From Leptodontidium sp. MPI-SDFR-AT-0119 (taxonomy: Eukaryota > Ascomycota > Leotiomycetes > Helotiales > Leptodontidiaceae): a stretch of DNA of 64,000 nucleotides. The position numbers were made by a program, and so were the translations under genes. Positions within the stretch are counted from its first letter, which is position 1. Each line of letters opens with the position of its first letter. The notes below the pieces were generated by a model. It was given only the letters and a program-made list of their open reading frames with translations. It was not told the origin of the DNA and made no database searches. The stretch covers positions 1,240,001-1,304,000 of the forward strand of contig JAHLEZ010000016.1 in the NCBI GenBank assembly GCA_020726505.1, written 5' to 3'. Below, piece after piece: positions 47,801 through 58,140 of the stretch.

Positions 47801-50350
47801 TTTTTCCGGTAGGTTTACTAAAAGGCGCATCTTAATAGACTTTTCGATAATTTCCTTGCCTACACGCTTAGCTCCCCTATTAAGTTAGTGTATATGCGAA
47901 GGGGTACCCTTAATATTAATACTATTCTCTGTACACTACTTTTCGTACTCGGTTAATCTATTGATTCTTATAATTAAGGTGTCGTTATCTTGGCGTATTT
48001 TGTAAATCAAGAGTCCAAATTGACGTCTCGTCTACGCCTTAAACGGTTTGAGAGCTCCTAAGACAGTAATTAACCCTTTGTTTTTCAAGAGCTATTTATA
48101 AAATTTCCTATCGTATTAGTCTTTAACTAATAAGAGCTAGCTGTTCCTATTAAATCCGATAGGGAAGTCAAATAAGTCTTAAGAAATATAATAAAAAGGC
48201 CGGGTAGCTGTTCTCTCCGAAAGTCTTCGACTAACGACTTACTACGCGACAATTAGAGAGCACTCTTTATACTTAATTTAAGTAGTGCCTAAGATCTCGA
48301 CGTTGCGCGTATTTTTAACTAAATTCTCTAACGCTTCTTTCCTTAAGTGCCCTGCCCGTAAGTGCTATAACTTAGCGTTGTCTAGCCGCGGTCTCAAATA
48401 TCGTCGACTTAATTAAAAACCTTGCCGGATGTTCCTTTAAAGTATAAGGAATATTAAAAAGGTATAAGTTAGGCGAATTAGAGAGTTGTAAGTAGTTAAG
48501 GAGGCTAAAGAGTAGTTGAAAGGCTTGTATTTAAAGAAAGCTAAGTTAAACTATTACTTTAATTACTTCAATATAATACTCTTCTTAGCTAATCCCACGC
48601 GTAACGTATAGTCCAACTTATTATACTAAACTCTAGCCTATAATAAACGAGCTTCTAAAATAATATTAATATTAAATTCTTTAACGATAACGATATTAAA
48701 AAGCCTTAAGTCCTTAGTATTTAGTCCGTTAGGGCTATAGAGAGCACCCTTAAAAAGACGAGTACCTCGGCCCTTAATTATAAGGCTTAATATTCTGGCT
48801 TCAACATTGTCGTCGTTCGTTAATCTAACAAAGGTTCCAGGCTCTAACAGAGTAACCGAATTAACTAAATAAGTAGTAGCGCCGTTATTAAGTAAGGTAC
48901 TCTCTAAGAGCGGGTGTTAATTTATATTAATAGTAGTATAGATTCCTAAGGTGGCGAAAGCCTTATTAAGTAACTCTAGACTAATTATATATATATTAAT
49001 ATTACCGGGATACCTCGGTAACTTTAAGGCTTTTGCCGAGGTTGTTAGAGAAGACGAGGAGTTTTCAGAGGTTGTTCCCTTAGTAATTTTCTTTACTACT
49101 ACTTGTTTCTACCCTTTCTTACTAATTACTTATTTAAGGTCGGGAAACTCCTTTTCAAGCTTAATTCGGGTTTCCTTAATTTTCTCTATAAATAATAAGT
49201 TACGTAATTTGTCCCTAATTAAGCCGTCGTAGTAATATCGAAGTCTGTAACACTCGATCGCTTTATATTGGTGAGAGCTCACCTTATAAGGGCAGGTATT
49301 AAGCGAGGTATTTAGCGAAGGGGTCCTTAGTACTAGTAGTACTCCTAGAACATCTAATCTCCCTCTAAGTGTAACGTATAATCTAATTGTCTTGTTCCTC
49401 CTAGTAGCCGTAAGAGACTCTTCGTTAAGCGCTAATAATTAATTAACGTATTAAAGTAACGTGTACTTGTGAATAACTCTAAAAGTATTATCTTTAAAGA
49501 CCTTAGATAGTCGTTCGCGAGCCTATTCAAGTGCGAGCTTCTCTTATATTACCTTAATAAAGTTAATAATCGCTAAGGGGCCCTTAACGTCCGGAATGTC
49601 GTATAACAGAGCATTTTAGTAGGCTGATTATTACTCTTAAATCTACACCTTAGGATTAACCCGTCTTATTTTGATGATTTCGAGCTTCTCTTTATATTTG
49701 GCTTGAGCTTTAGTAATGTTACTTGTTTTTAAAGGAGCGTAGTCTTTCTTTAATACCTTGAGGAGTATTTATAAAGTCTAAGATCGTGGGTCGTTTAATT
49801 CGTCTGTTATCTTATTAAGTTACTCTTTTACTCTCTATTCCTCCTTAATCTCGTACTCTCGAATAGTACTTTAGTAGATTAAAGGATCAACCGTCTTTTG
49901 AATTTACTTATATACTGCCTTATAGGCCCGAGCCTTTTCCGACTATTATACGTGTTTCATAGTATACTCCCTTATTAGGGCAGTATATATTAGAGTAACT
50001 ATAGTAACGTTAGATAGTGTAAGAGGTGTTACACTTAGTTTAAGTCCCTTGAGTTCGGGTGCTCGTTAGTCTTTATCTTACTTTACTTACTCCCTAAAGT
50101 TGAAATCGAGAGCCTCTTTGTCTTATTGTGCCTTTACTTAGTCGATTGTTTGTACTTAAGGCTCGTTTTTAAGGATATTTAGAGCGACTAGTAATTCTGG
50201 ATCAACTGACGTCTATACCTTGTGGAAGATATAAAAGGATTTAAAAGCTTAGTACTATAAAGTCTAAGTTTGCCTGTCGTAGTTAAGCGGCGTTCGATTA
50301 TTGGAGGAGGAGACTGAAATTAAGTCTATTATAGCGAAGAGAGGGCTACT
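44815..50350 (-). pseudogene. copia gag-pol polyprotein
   Basis: Order on the minus strand: gag (from about 50350) with an acidic, helix-rich N-terminus and a zinc-knuckle-like C...H-x4-C group near 49240-49300; integrase (about 47500-48500, core residues not individually assigned); RT with a REDLQ to YAATLA pair near 46170-46110, a YLLDGFKQDG motif near 45950, YKLKDS near 45910 and the catalytic YINDI near 45785; an EWFLGVRVIRD motif near 45690; RNase H with VDDLNTRRSS near 45255 and the YLPTG-x-MPTNRLTKN end near 44870. Stops are TAA/TAG. In a live element this would make virus-like particles and reverse-transcribe the RNA. It is the same lineage as the remnant at 12038-14770. Confidence 0.9.
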
Positions 50351-50574
50351 CTTTTGAGGGTTCGATGGATTTATTAAAGAGGAGAAGAGAATATCGAGTA
50401 CAAGTGCTCGATTTACCCTTTTCTAAAGAGGTTAAAGGGGAAAATGGCGGTGTGAACTACACTTAATAGGTGGAAACTCTGACGTTATTCGTTACTTATT
50501 AATCCTACGTTAATAGCTCTACTTAAATCTACAGAGTACAGAAGAAAGAATACTAACTTAATAACTTCGTCACG

Positions 50575-50585
50575 GGGCTTATAAC
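50575..50585 (-). other. Putative primer-binding site (half initiator tRNA-Met type)
   Basis: Read on the minus strand directly after the 5' LTR: GTTATAAGCCC. It differs by one RIP-type G to A from TTATGAGCCC, the complement of the GGGCTCATAA anticodon region of initiator tRNA-Met, the site used by copia-type elements primed by a half tRNA. Confidence 0.6.
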
Positions 50586-50770
50586 TGTGGTATAAAAGTG
50601 GAGTAGAGCCTTGCGATTAACGTAAGGAGAATTGAAGTGCTTGATTATTCTCTAGAATACATGAGGAAATCAGGGGAACACGTTGTTCTCCTGAAAGCGG
50701 TATAACGTGGCAGAAACCATATCTAGCGTAGCGCGCAGCTAACCGAGCATCAGCCCGTGCCTGTACGACA
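50586..50770 (-). repeat. 5' LTR of the copia element
   Basis: 185 bp, TGTCGTACAGG...ACCACA on the minus strand; followed on the plus strand by the right CGAGG duplication at 50771-50775. Confidence 0.96.
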
Positions 50771-50777
50771 CGAGGAA

Positions 50778-51062
50778 TGTTAGATTTTGACTTCGGTAAC
50801 TCGTGCCGATTCTACGCGAGAATAGCCGGAGTAATCTCCACTGCTTACGCGGACCGGAAATTACTCTCGTATTCGATTACGTAGTCCGTAAGAGCCACGT
50901 AATCGATTACGTAGTCGTCGAAGCTTCTAGAGAAGCTAATATTGTATATAACTACCGAAGAGCCCTTATGGCTCTTCTCTCAAGCAAGCAATCTACTTTG
51001 TCTCTAATCACGTGTTCACCTACTGCGCTTCCTCTCTTCTGATTGGCTCACCTATTTTCACA
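50778..51062 (+). mobile_element. Solo LTR, 285 bp (family 2, copy A), TSD AGGAA
   Basis: Starts TGTTAGATTT and ends TTTTCACA. AGGAA lies at 50773-50777 and 51063-51067. The first duplication overlaps the CGAGG of the neighbouring copia insertion, so the two elements entered the piggyBac gene within a few bases of each other. It contains a partial internal duplication (CGATTACGTAGTC motif twice, about 50873-50926) that the related copy at 56188 lacks. Confidence 0.95.
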
Positions 51063-52270
51063 AGGAATTTATAGCCTATTACGATATTACTTAGTATATG
51101 GCGAGAAATAAGTTTTAGGAATTGTATATACGTGTTAGATTAGCGGGGAATAAAGCGTCGGGTCCTTACTAAAAAGTTCGGAAATAGAGGTAATAAAACT
51201 TAGGCTATAATTCTTAAGCTATTATAACGACTCCTAGAGCCTCTTATAAGCTACGGTTACTACTACTATCTCCATAACCTCTTTATATTGGCTAAATTCG
51301 TTACATATACTAAAACTCTTAGTTTTAGTATTACTAATACGTGCCGTATTAACTCCGGAATTATTAAAGAACTCCTTGATTTAAAGAAGTCAGACAAGAA
51401 CGATATTATTAGGGCACCTTATATACCTTCCTAATTACTAACGGTAAATTATTATAAATTAAGTAAAAGGATTAAGCCTTTATTTTATTTATAATATCAG
51501 TCTTATTTACTAACGATATAGTAAAGAGATCTAAGAAGCGCCTAAAGGAGACTAGCTCTAAAGCAATGACTTTTAGGGCAGTATTTAAGGACGGAGAAGC
51601 TGTTAAGGTTTTAGAGATTCTTATAGTTGTTAATAAGTATAATTTTAAGATAGGAGCTGTAGACGAAGGAGATTACCTAATTGCCTAAAACAACGGTTTG
51701 CGCAAGGTTATAAGGGGTAGCTATTAAGCAATTAAGTATTAAATATTTAGACTTATCCTAGTGAACTATTATTTAATCGCCAAGCGTGTAAAGGTAGAGG
51801 AACTACGCAAACTAACCTTTAGAAGTTAACAAAAGTTTAAAAGGATACTTGTTTAGAGCCTTATTATTAAGTCTAAAGAGGTGCCTTACCGCTCTCCTAA
51901 AAAGAGAGTCTCTATAGTGAGCCAAGAGGCTGATTTAAGGCCTCCACACCTCTATTAACCTGTTAAGATAGCTAAGAGGTCTTAGTACGTCGTATGTAAA
52001 GGGGGGAGGTTCGGTGATCGAGTGTAAAAAAGAGTTACATTAGCAAAAATTATAGCAAACCGGGGTCGTCCTTTTAACAAGAAACAGACCTCATTTGGCT
52101 ATAAATAGTATAATATTTACTTATATAGGAAGATGTCTTGCTTTACAGAATTTCAGAAGAGTTGACCTCGTTCTGCTGATTCCCCTTGAAATACGACTCC
52201 CTATTGGCCAGAATTAAGCGAAATGCCCCACAACCTGGGAAATGCAACCCTGGCAGCAGCGTGTCGGATA

Positions 52271-53325
52271 GCCTTAGCAGCTTATTTTAAATATAGTATA
52301 GCACTTTCTGTGTTCTTTTCGCATTGCGTAAGCCAATTAATTGAGATTGATTGATTGTCCTTCGTAGAGACTTCTCGGGGCAGACATCGGTGCGGCTCAA
52401 AATCGCGGCGTAAAGAAACGCCGACACTTGTTGCTGAAATTGTGGACTCTTTTCCCATGCGCTGATGCTTGCAACATTGTATGGACGGACGGTGGCTACG
52501 ATAAAACATAACTAGATAAGGTGATAGATAACACTAAGGAAGTTGATAGGTTGAAAGAAATTATGCATATGCATAATTCATTATGCAGAGACGAACCCAC
52601 CTCGGATTATCTTAGGCCGAACCTGTCACCGAATAGTTACACTCGTCTCGAGTTCGTACCCCGCTCGAATTAGTAAGGCTCTATATCTCCGTTTATCTAT
52701 TACTTTCTCTCGAAACAAACCCAAAGCTCCGTACTCGCGTAAATATTTAACATCTATTAACTTTATACGTAACAGTGTGCCAACTCCAAACATACAATAA
52801 TAGTCTTAATAAAGAAATAACAATACAGTAGATGATCCTTTATGCTTTTCAGGTCTACAAGCTTCGTATAGTATTGTGTCGGATTAAGAAAGTCAGTGTT
52901 CGCTTAAAGTTACATTGCGTATTAGCCAGAGCGAAACTAGGGTGCGCTATGAGGCTTTGTAATTATTAATGATCGCAGCCTCACCCAGTTTCCTATTATA
53001 GCGTTCTGCTTCAAGCCAATTCTATGCGCGCATGCATTTATTCGCCAACTTCCAATCATCTCCCGTAGCACCGCACCCTTATCAGTTTCTTCCAGGTTTA
53101 TTGGCAGACAAAGTGGTGCAGCCATATTAGGCTAAGGGACTTCAATTGTGACTGCCACCCACAATATCTGCGACCAAGATTTATGTTGTCCCACTTGCAC
53201 CATTTGCATATCTCGATGCCAGCTCAGCATAATTTCTTCAAAATGTAGACTGCTCGTCTTCCCAAGCCTTCCTTTGTCTCTCCCAGGCACTGTTCGTTTT
53301 GCGATTTAGAATCTTAAAGTAATTC
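52271..53325. other. Intergenic, no confident gene
   Basis: Minus-strand frames at 52282-52509 and 52937-53125 are short and featureless. The part 52520-52870 is AT-rich. The last 200 bp are the probable promoter of the collagen-like gene. Confidence 0.5.
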
Positions 53326-54333
53326 ATGAAAACGGCGGTTTGCTTACAAACCGCTATTATGTTAATATCTCTACTCTCAACTAATAGCCCTGCATCAACC
53401 CCTGCACGTCGAGAAAAAGCCTCGGAGTTAGATTATTTCATCACGCTTACTATCGCCAAACCATATGCTACCTATACAACAGTCATCGAGTTAGGAAATG
53501 GGCAAATTATCCCAACCAGACAAGCTGCATCGCCAACGCCTCAGTCCACAGCTTCTTCTAGTGTACCTACTGTCTATAGCAGCAGTGATAGCGGCAGTGA
53601 TGGCATCTCGGGGTCAGCTATTGCAGCTATAATAGGAAGCATCCTTGGGGTACTTTTAGTACTTGTCGTGTTTTGCGCTCCTCGGAGAGGAAAGCGGGGA
53701 GCACCGGGTCAACCTGGTCAGCCTGGTCAGCCTGGCCAACCTGGTCAACCTGGTCAACCTGGTCAACCTGGTCAGCCTGGTCAGCCTGGTCAACCTGGTC
53801 AGCCTGGTCAGCCTGGTCAGCCTGGTCAACCTGGTCAGCCTGGTCAACCTGGTCAGCCTGGTCAACCTGGTCAACACGGTCAAGACGGTCAACAGGGAGC
53901 ACGGGGAGAGCGAGGAGAACGGGGAACACATGGAGCACGGGGAGCACGGGGAGCACGGGGAGCACGGGGAGCACGGGGAGCACGGGGAGCACGGGGAGAA
54001 CGAGGAGCACATGGAGAGCGAGGAGAACGGGGAGAACGAGGAGAACGAGGAGAGCGAGGAGCATATGGAGAGCGAGGAGAACGGGGAACACATGGAGAAC
54101 GGGGAGAACGGGGAGCACATGGAGAGCGAGGAGAACATGGAGAACGGGGAGAACGGGGAGAACGGGGAGAACGGGGAGAACGAGGAGCACATGGAGAGCG
54201 AGGGGAACGGGGAGAACGGGGAGAACGGGGAGAACGGGGAACACCGGGAGTCCACGGACAACCCGGTCTACAAGGTCAACAAGGAGCACCAGGAGCACAG
54301 GGATCGCGAGATAGGGTCTTGTTGTTTTTTTAG
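53326..54333 (+). CDS. Membrane-anchored collagen-like protein, 335 aa
   Basis: A single-exon frame. Residues 1-22 are a signal peptide ([16 protein letters not shown] core). Residues 23-97 form a Ser/Thr/Pro-rich, probably O-glycosylated extracellular stalk. Residues 98-117 ([20 protein letters not shown]) form one membrane helix, followed by RRGKR. Residues 125-328 are 68 uninterrupted Gly-X-Y triplets: first mostly GQP, then GAR, GER, GAH and similar charged triplets. By the positive-inside rule the collagen tract would face the cytosol, as in fungal Mid2/SKG6-like proteins, which is odd for collagen. DNA of the tract is a 9-bp tandem repeat with CAG/CAA wobble and no RIP stops. The triplet number probably varies between strains. 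Four long overlapping frames on both strands are products of the repeat. Confidence 0.88.
   Translation: MKTAVCLQTAIMLISLLSTNSPASTPARREKASELDYFITLTIAKPYATYTTVIELGNGQIIPTRQAASPTPQSTASSSVPTVYSSSDSGSDGISGSAIAAIIGSILGVLLVLVVFCAPRRGKRGAPGQPGQPGQPGQPGQPGQPGQPGQPGQPGQPGQPGQPGQPGQPGQPGQPGQPGQPGQHGQDGQQGARGERGERGTHGARGARGARGARGARGARGARGERGAHGERGERGERGERGERGAYGERGERGTHGERGERGAHGERGEHGERGERGERGERGERGAHGERGERGERGERGERGTPGVHGQPGLQGQQGAPGAQGSRDRVLLFF
53698..54309 (+). repeat. 9-bp coding minisatellite (GGTCARCCT then GGAGARCGG types)
   Basis: 612 bp of in-frame 9-bp units inside the collagen-like gene, in two sub-arrays meeting near 53880-53910. Confidence 0.97.
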
Positions 54334-54448
54334 AAGGTTGCCTTGATTAAGCCAAAACAAACACCTAAATAGCTCAACACCTCCTAACGAACACCGTGGA
54401 CCCACAGAAATACCAATCTCTAGCTTAGCAATTTCAGCCCGCCAAACC

Positions 54449-54688
54449 CTATCCCTTCATTTCCTCCTGCACATACTCTACCACACGACTAAAAGTTCCC
54501 TTCCCCCCATCACAAGCACCACTCTCAAGATGCTGTGCTAGCCTACTCACAGTCGAAAAATGCCTAACAGCCTTCCTCTTGCTCCCCTCGCCTATCAAGG
54601 CACGCGGGCAATGGAATGATATCTCATTGGCTATTGTAGAGGGTAAGACTATAGATACTTGAGCATAGACGCTTGACGACATTTTCAC
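54449..54688 (-). CDS. Small C2H2-like fungal protein, 79 aa, possibly truncated
   Basis: The frame from ATG 54688 has CPRALIG-x10-RHFSTVSRLAQHLESGAC at residues 28-59. This C...F-x3-S-x-L-x-HLESG-x-C pattern recalls the last finger-like segment of fungal-specific C2H2 proteins. Such proteins are usually much longer, so this may be a truncated gene or a 3' remnant. It is convergent with the collagen-like gene, stops 115 bp apart. Confidence 0.5.
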   Translation of the reverse strand: MKMSSSVYAQVSIVLPSTIANEISFHCPRALIGEGSKRKAVRHFSTVSRLAQHLESGACDGGKGTFSRVVEYVQEEMKG

Positions 54689-54947
54689 AGCTGACGACGA
54701 TTAATAGTTTCTTATAGATACTATAAACGCCAAACTTAACGGCGAGCGGCGGAGAAGAAAGAGAGAGAATAAGGGACTAAATAAGAGGAAGAACACATTG
54801 GTTAAGAAAGCTATACGAACCTAAACAAAAGAATTAAGTTTAGTCGTATTACTTTCGCAAAGTACCTAGTGTGTTTGAAACGTGACATCGAAGCACTTAC
54901 TAAGTATTGCCGTATATATTAACTAAAAGGAGCCACTAAACAGTTTC

Positions 54948-55136
54948 GTGGCTATAGAACAAGCAAAAAAGGCTATGGCTGCGAAGAAACTGAATGAGAT
55001 AGAGCGGTATACTAATCTTGTTGCTATTAAAGATGGGCAGACATATACGAAGGGATCGGAAGATATTAAGGGACTCGCGCTTCGGGTGGTGAAAAGGGGA
55101 AGCTGTTATGCGGTAAATACGGTAATAACTGATTAA
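54948..55136 (+). CDS. Short ORF, 62 aa, hypothetical
   Basis: The frame encodes a Lys/Ala-rich helix (IEQAKKAMAAKKLNEIERY) then a beta-rich tail. Its codons look natural in an AT-rich setting. It could be an N-terminal remnant of a longer gene; no domain is seen. Confidence 0.25.
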   Translation: MAIEQAKKAMAAKKLNEIERYTNLVAIKDGQTYTKGSEDIKGLALRVVKRGSCYAVNTVITD

Positions 55137-56187
55137 GAGACTGGAACTTCTGAGCTATATAATTAGTAAGAGAAGATGATTTTTTAAGCTCGTAGTAGGG
55201 AAAACTATTATCTAAATATTAATCCCAATGGCGTTCGAGGTTGGAGCCAGTGAGCAGGTGAAATTATGATTCATTAGTTTTGAGTTAGCTTCGAATAGCT
55301 CTGCAGAGATACAGCAAGGAGGTAGCATAATCATTTAACCTATTTCTGCACACGTGACGTGTAATACCTACCTTAGGTGTGACGACTTATCGTCACGTGT
55401 GTACTGGCTATGCCGCATCGGGCCTAGCCCTAATTAGTCAGCCTCTCCTTAAGAGAGCGCTCCGAGCTTCCGAGCTTTCCTTTCTCTAATTGATTCTTCT
55501 AAGCTAAACCGTCACAGAAGGTTTTATTTAAAATAAAAAAAACGTTATATCGCATATAAAGAGAGTAATACAAGCGCTTAATAGTTATAAAGGAAGACCT
55601 TATAAGAGAGCTTACGAATAATTAGGAATACGAACAAAAGAAGTAAGTTAAGTAAAGAATCTTCTTATATAATTGTTAATTCTCGCTAGTAACTTAAGGA
55701 AGGATATTTACAATTGTAATAAGCACGTTTTAAGTATTATTTAAAGAGAAAGAGATCTTAAACGTTAAAGTAATAAGAATATGTAGTAAATAGAGTAAAG
55801 GCACTGCGATGCTTGCGGAGCTATGTAATAATCGTATTATCTGTAGTAAAACCCTAAGGAGATTTGCGAGTAAAGCATAGTAGGCATTAGTAAAGAGAGG
55901 GATAAGTGTAACTAAGACGAGGGTGCCCGCTTAAAACCCTGCTTCCGCGGTTTTAAATAATCTAATATTGATAGGGAATATAAATACAACAAAATTAATA
56001 TAAAAGATATTTATTAAAATAAAGTAATTTATAAAGCTACGTTTGGTCGGCTTTATAATTCGAAAAATCGACGTTAGTGAAGGAGGTATAAATACGTGAG
56101 ATGTTTTAATATGAGGACCGATAAGTACCTCATAAATCGAATAGCGTAAGGGTAAGGATAATTAAGAAGGAAGAGAAAGATAATATC
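55137..56187. other. RIP-degraded AT-rich spacer
   Basis: No traceable frame. A palindromic CACGTGACG / CGTCACGTG pair lies at about 55352-55400. The rest is TA-rich sequence typical of RIP. Confidence 0.5.
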
Positions 56188-56452
56188 TGTAAGAAATATA
56201 CGAGCCAATCAGAATGAGGAAGCGCAGTAGGTGAGGACACGTGATTAAAGACAAAGTAAATTGCTTGCTTGCTTGCTTGAGAGAGGAGCCATAAGGGCTC
56301 TTCGGTAGTTATATACATAATATTAGCTTCTCTAGAAGCTTCGACTACGTAATCGAATACGAGAGTAATTTCCGGGCCGCGTAAGCAGTGGAGGCTTCTT
56401 CGGCTATTCTCTAGCGTAGAATCGGCACGAGTTACTAAAGTTAAATCTAACA
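56188..56452 (-). mobile_element. Solo LTR, 265 bp (family 2, copy B), TSD ATATC
   Basis: On the minus strand it starts TGTTAGATTTAAC and ends TTCTTACA. ATATC lies at 56183-56187 and 56453-56457. It aligns along its length with the solo LTR at 50778-51062, apart from the internal duplication there. Confidence 0.95.
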
Positions 56453-57129
56453 ATATCGCTTATAGTAATTACGTATATTAAAATAATATTTATAATAAAA
56501 ACAAAAGACCCGAGATTTAAATAAATATAATAATTAAGAGAATTAAAAATAATTAAAAAAGGGAGGGAAAGAGAGAGAAAGGAGAGGAGGAAGAGGAAAG
56601 GAGAATAAAATAGAAACATAATTATAACTCATAATTATACTGTTAAATAAAAATAAATATAATAATAAGAATAAAACAAAGTTATAAACGCTTTTAAGTT
56701 AGGTACAAATTATTAAGGCTTAACCGAAGTCAATCGAATTTTTAATATTAGATTTTGGTTTTATTCAAAAGCTAATAGCTTATAATATAACAAAACAAAA
56801 CACCTCTCGACTTTAGCTACTTTAATAAATAGTTAAATAACTAAGCTAAGCCTTTCGAACGGTGCGTAATAGAAAAGCGTATAACGTAATAATTACAAAC
56901 TCAAATGGTTAAAGAGATAATTCGAATGATAAAAAAGAAGATATATTACGATACCGAGATTAAGAAACTAATTAAGGCAACTAATATATTTATTAATAAG
57001 TATTTAACAATTATACTTGCGATTAAAGAATTAGAATATTCGATTATTAAGTAAATATTAAATATTAATAAAGACATATTAGAAGATAGATTTAGTATAT
57101 AAGAAGAGCTAAAGACAATTAAACTTAAT
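56453..57129. other. RIP-degraded AT-rich spacer
   Basis: No gene can be followed; purine-rich run at 56555-56605. Confidence 0.5.
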
Positions 57130-57431
57130 TGTTACGGCTGGCAAGAGGTTGATACGGCGAGTTGACTCTAGCTTTGTATTTAGGCCTAAAGCTACGCTTA
57201 GAATCGAGAAGAAAAGACAAGGAGGAAAGGAGGGCTCTCCGTAAGAGAGAACTCGAGTATAAATATATAAAGGACCCTCTTAATAGGGCCTAGCGTAGTC
57301 GAGTGCCATTTACGTTAATATGTCGCAGGCTCGCCACTTAGTCTTCCCTATTGGGCTTAGCGCCGTCGCATAGCCAGCGATGCTACGAGCCCGTGTCGGT
57401 TAGAATACGAGGCGCATCGTAGGTCGTAACA
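57130..57431. mobile_element. Solo LTR, 302 bp (family 3), TSD TTAAT
   Basis: Starts TGTTACGGCT and ends GTCGTAACA, an inverted TGTTACG/CGTAACA pair. TTAAT lies at 57125-57129 and 57432-57436. A TATA-like box (gagtataaatatata) at about 57256-57270 fits an LTR promoter in plus orientation. It is GC-richer than its surroundings, so it is younger or less RIP-affected. No second copy is in the window. Confidence 0.9.
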
Positions 57432-57436
57432 TTAAT

Positions 57437-58140
57437 AACAGTAAGCGATAACGTCGTATTAATTAGATTTAAGGAATAAGATTAATTGAGGATAATAATA
57501 TAAAGGAATTGTAAGATGAGAAACGTGCGGTAGTTATAAAGATGCGAAACTTAATAAAGGAGCATTTAAATAATTTAATTAATATTAAAAGTAATAGACT
57601 TATGCATATGTTAATTTCCAAAGGGAATCAGTTGCTGTGAGGTTTCTTATAGGGTTAAAGGTTGCTTAATTTCATCTAAGAAATGCGAGGAAACTTCTGT
57701 TAATCGACTTTGGTAACGAGTTAAATAATTGAATTAAATAGGCGAGTTTTGAGTGGGTTTCGACTATCACAACGACCCCCAGACTAGCAATTCCCATTAG
57801 AAAGTTCCTAACGGTGTGAAAAGGTGGCATAAAATAGAAAGAGGTGTGTTAGTTAATACTCTTAGCTCATATTATAATGCACTTTTAAGGACTTATCCAT
57901 CTACACGTTTCCATACCAGAACTTAGAGCTTTCGTTGATACCACATTGTTGCAATTAACGATTTATAATTAAGGTCAGCGATCAGTCACATAGTGAGCTT
58001 TTCTGTGGCGGTAGATTTTCATGCGTTGCTTGAGCCAGTCATTAACTAGTCTACCCTTTTCTCGAAGCAGATTGAGATTAAAAATTGGCAATCTCCCTCA
58101 AATCACACTATACAGTGAAAGGAGTAAGAGAATGGTGCGG
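57437..58140. other. Spacer without a gene
   Basis: AT-rich to about 57780, then balanced; 57780-58140 is the probable 3' region of the following minus-strand gene. Confidence 0.5.

Larger units (their letters stand above)
43096..50770 (-). mobile_element. Complete Ty1/copia LTR retrotransposon, 7,675 bp, with extra antisense gene
   Basis: Two 185-bp LTRs (43096-43280 and 50586-50770, TGT...ACA ends) are flanked by the 5-bp duplication CGAGG. Gag-pol runs on the minus strand. Just inside the 5' LTR (minus strand from 50585) is a primer-binding-like TTATAAGCCC; before the 3' LTR lies AAGGGGTG (rc of 43281-43288), a short polypurine tract. The LTRs differ at 13 of 185 positions by my count, all transitions, so divergence reflects RIP rather than clock-like age. 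A three-exon gene lies antisense at 43560-44480. Confidence 0.96.
42720..52027 (+). pseudogene. piggyBac transposase, copy 2, in two pieces
   Basis: Piece 1 (42720-43095): the start ATG appears as ATA (RIP), then LEDIVADLTNPGTRRLNAPP, a MYFTPEIIE-x-IAKKTNKY motif near 42890 and CPRELYVYFAI near 43010. Piece 2 (51063-52027): YITxYMARNKF near 51090, LVRLAGNKASG-type motif near 51150, PLISYGYYYYL and LFILAKF near 51250-51290, NSGIIKELLDLKKSDKNDII near 51350-51400, and GAVDEGDYL near 51655-51680, ending in a basic tail and stop at 52025-52027. TAA/TAG stops replace Gln and Trp codons throughout. Confidence 0.87.
42565..52270 (+). mobile_element. piggyBac-type DNA transposon, copy 2, split by nested insertions
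   Basis: The left end TATCCGACACGCTGCTGCC (42565) and right end GCAGCAGCGTGTCGGATA (to 52270) are inverted copies. The element consists of 42565-43095 and 51063-52270; the 7.97 kb between are a complete copia element (43096-50770) and a solo LTR (50778-51062). When both and one copy of each target duplication are removed, the transposase reads through and matches copy 1. Confidence 0.9.

Noticed and set aside
53627..54346. Four long overlapping frames on both strands over the collagen-like gene
   Set aside because: They follow from the 9-bp repeat period and lack signal, start context or non-repetitive ends; only the 53326 frame has a full protein architecture.
55378..55516. TGTGACG...CGTCACA as a further solo LTR
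   Set aside because: Flanks ttagg and gaagg do not match and no second copy is present.
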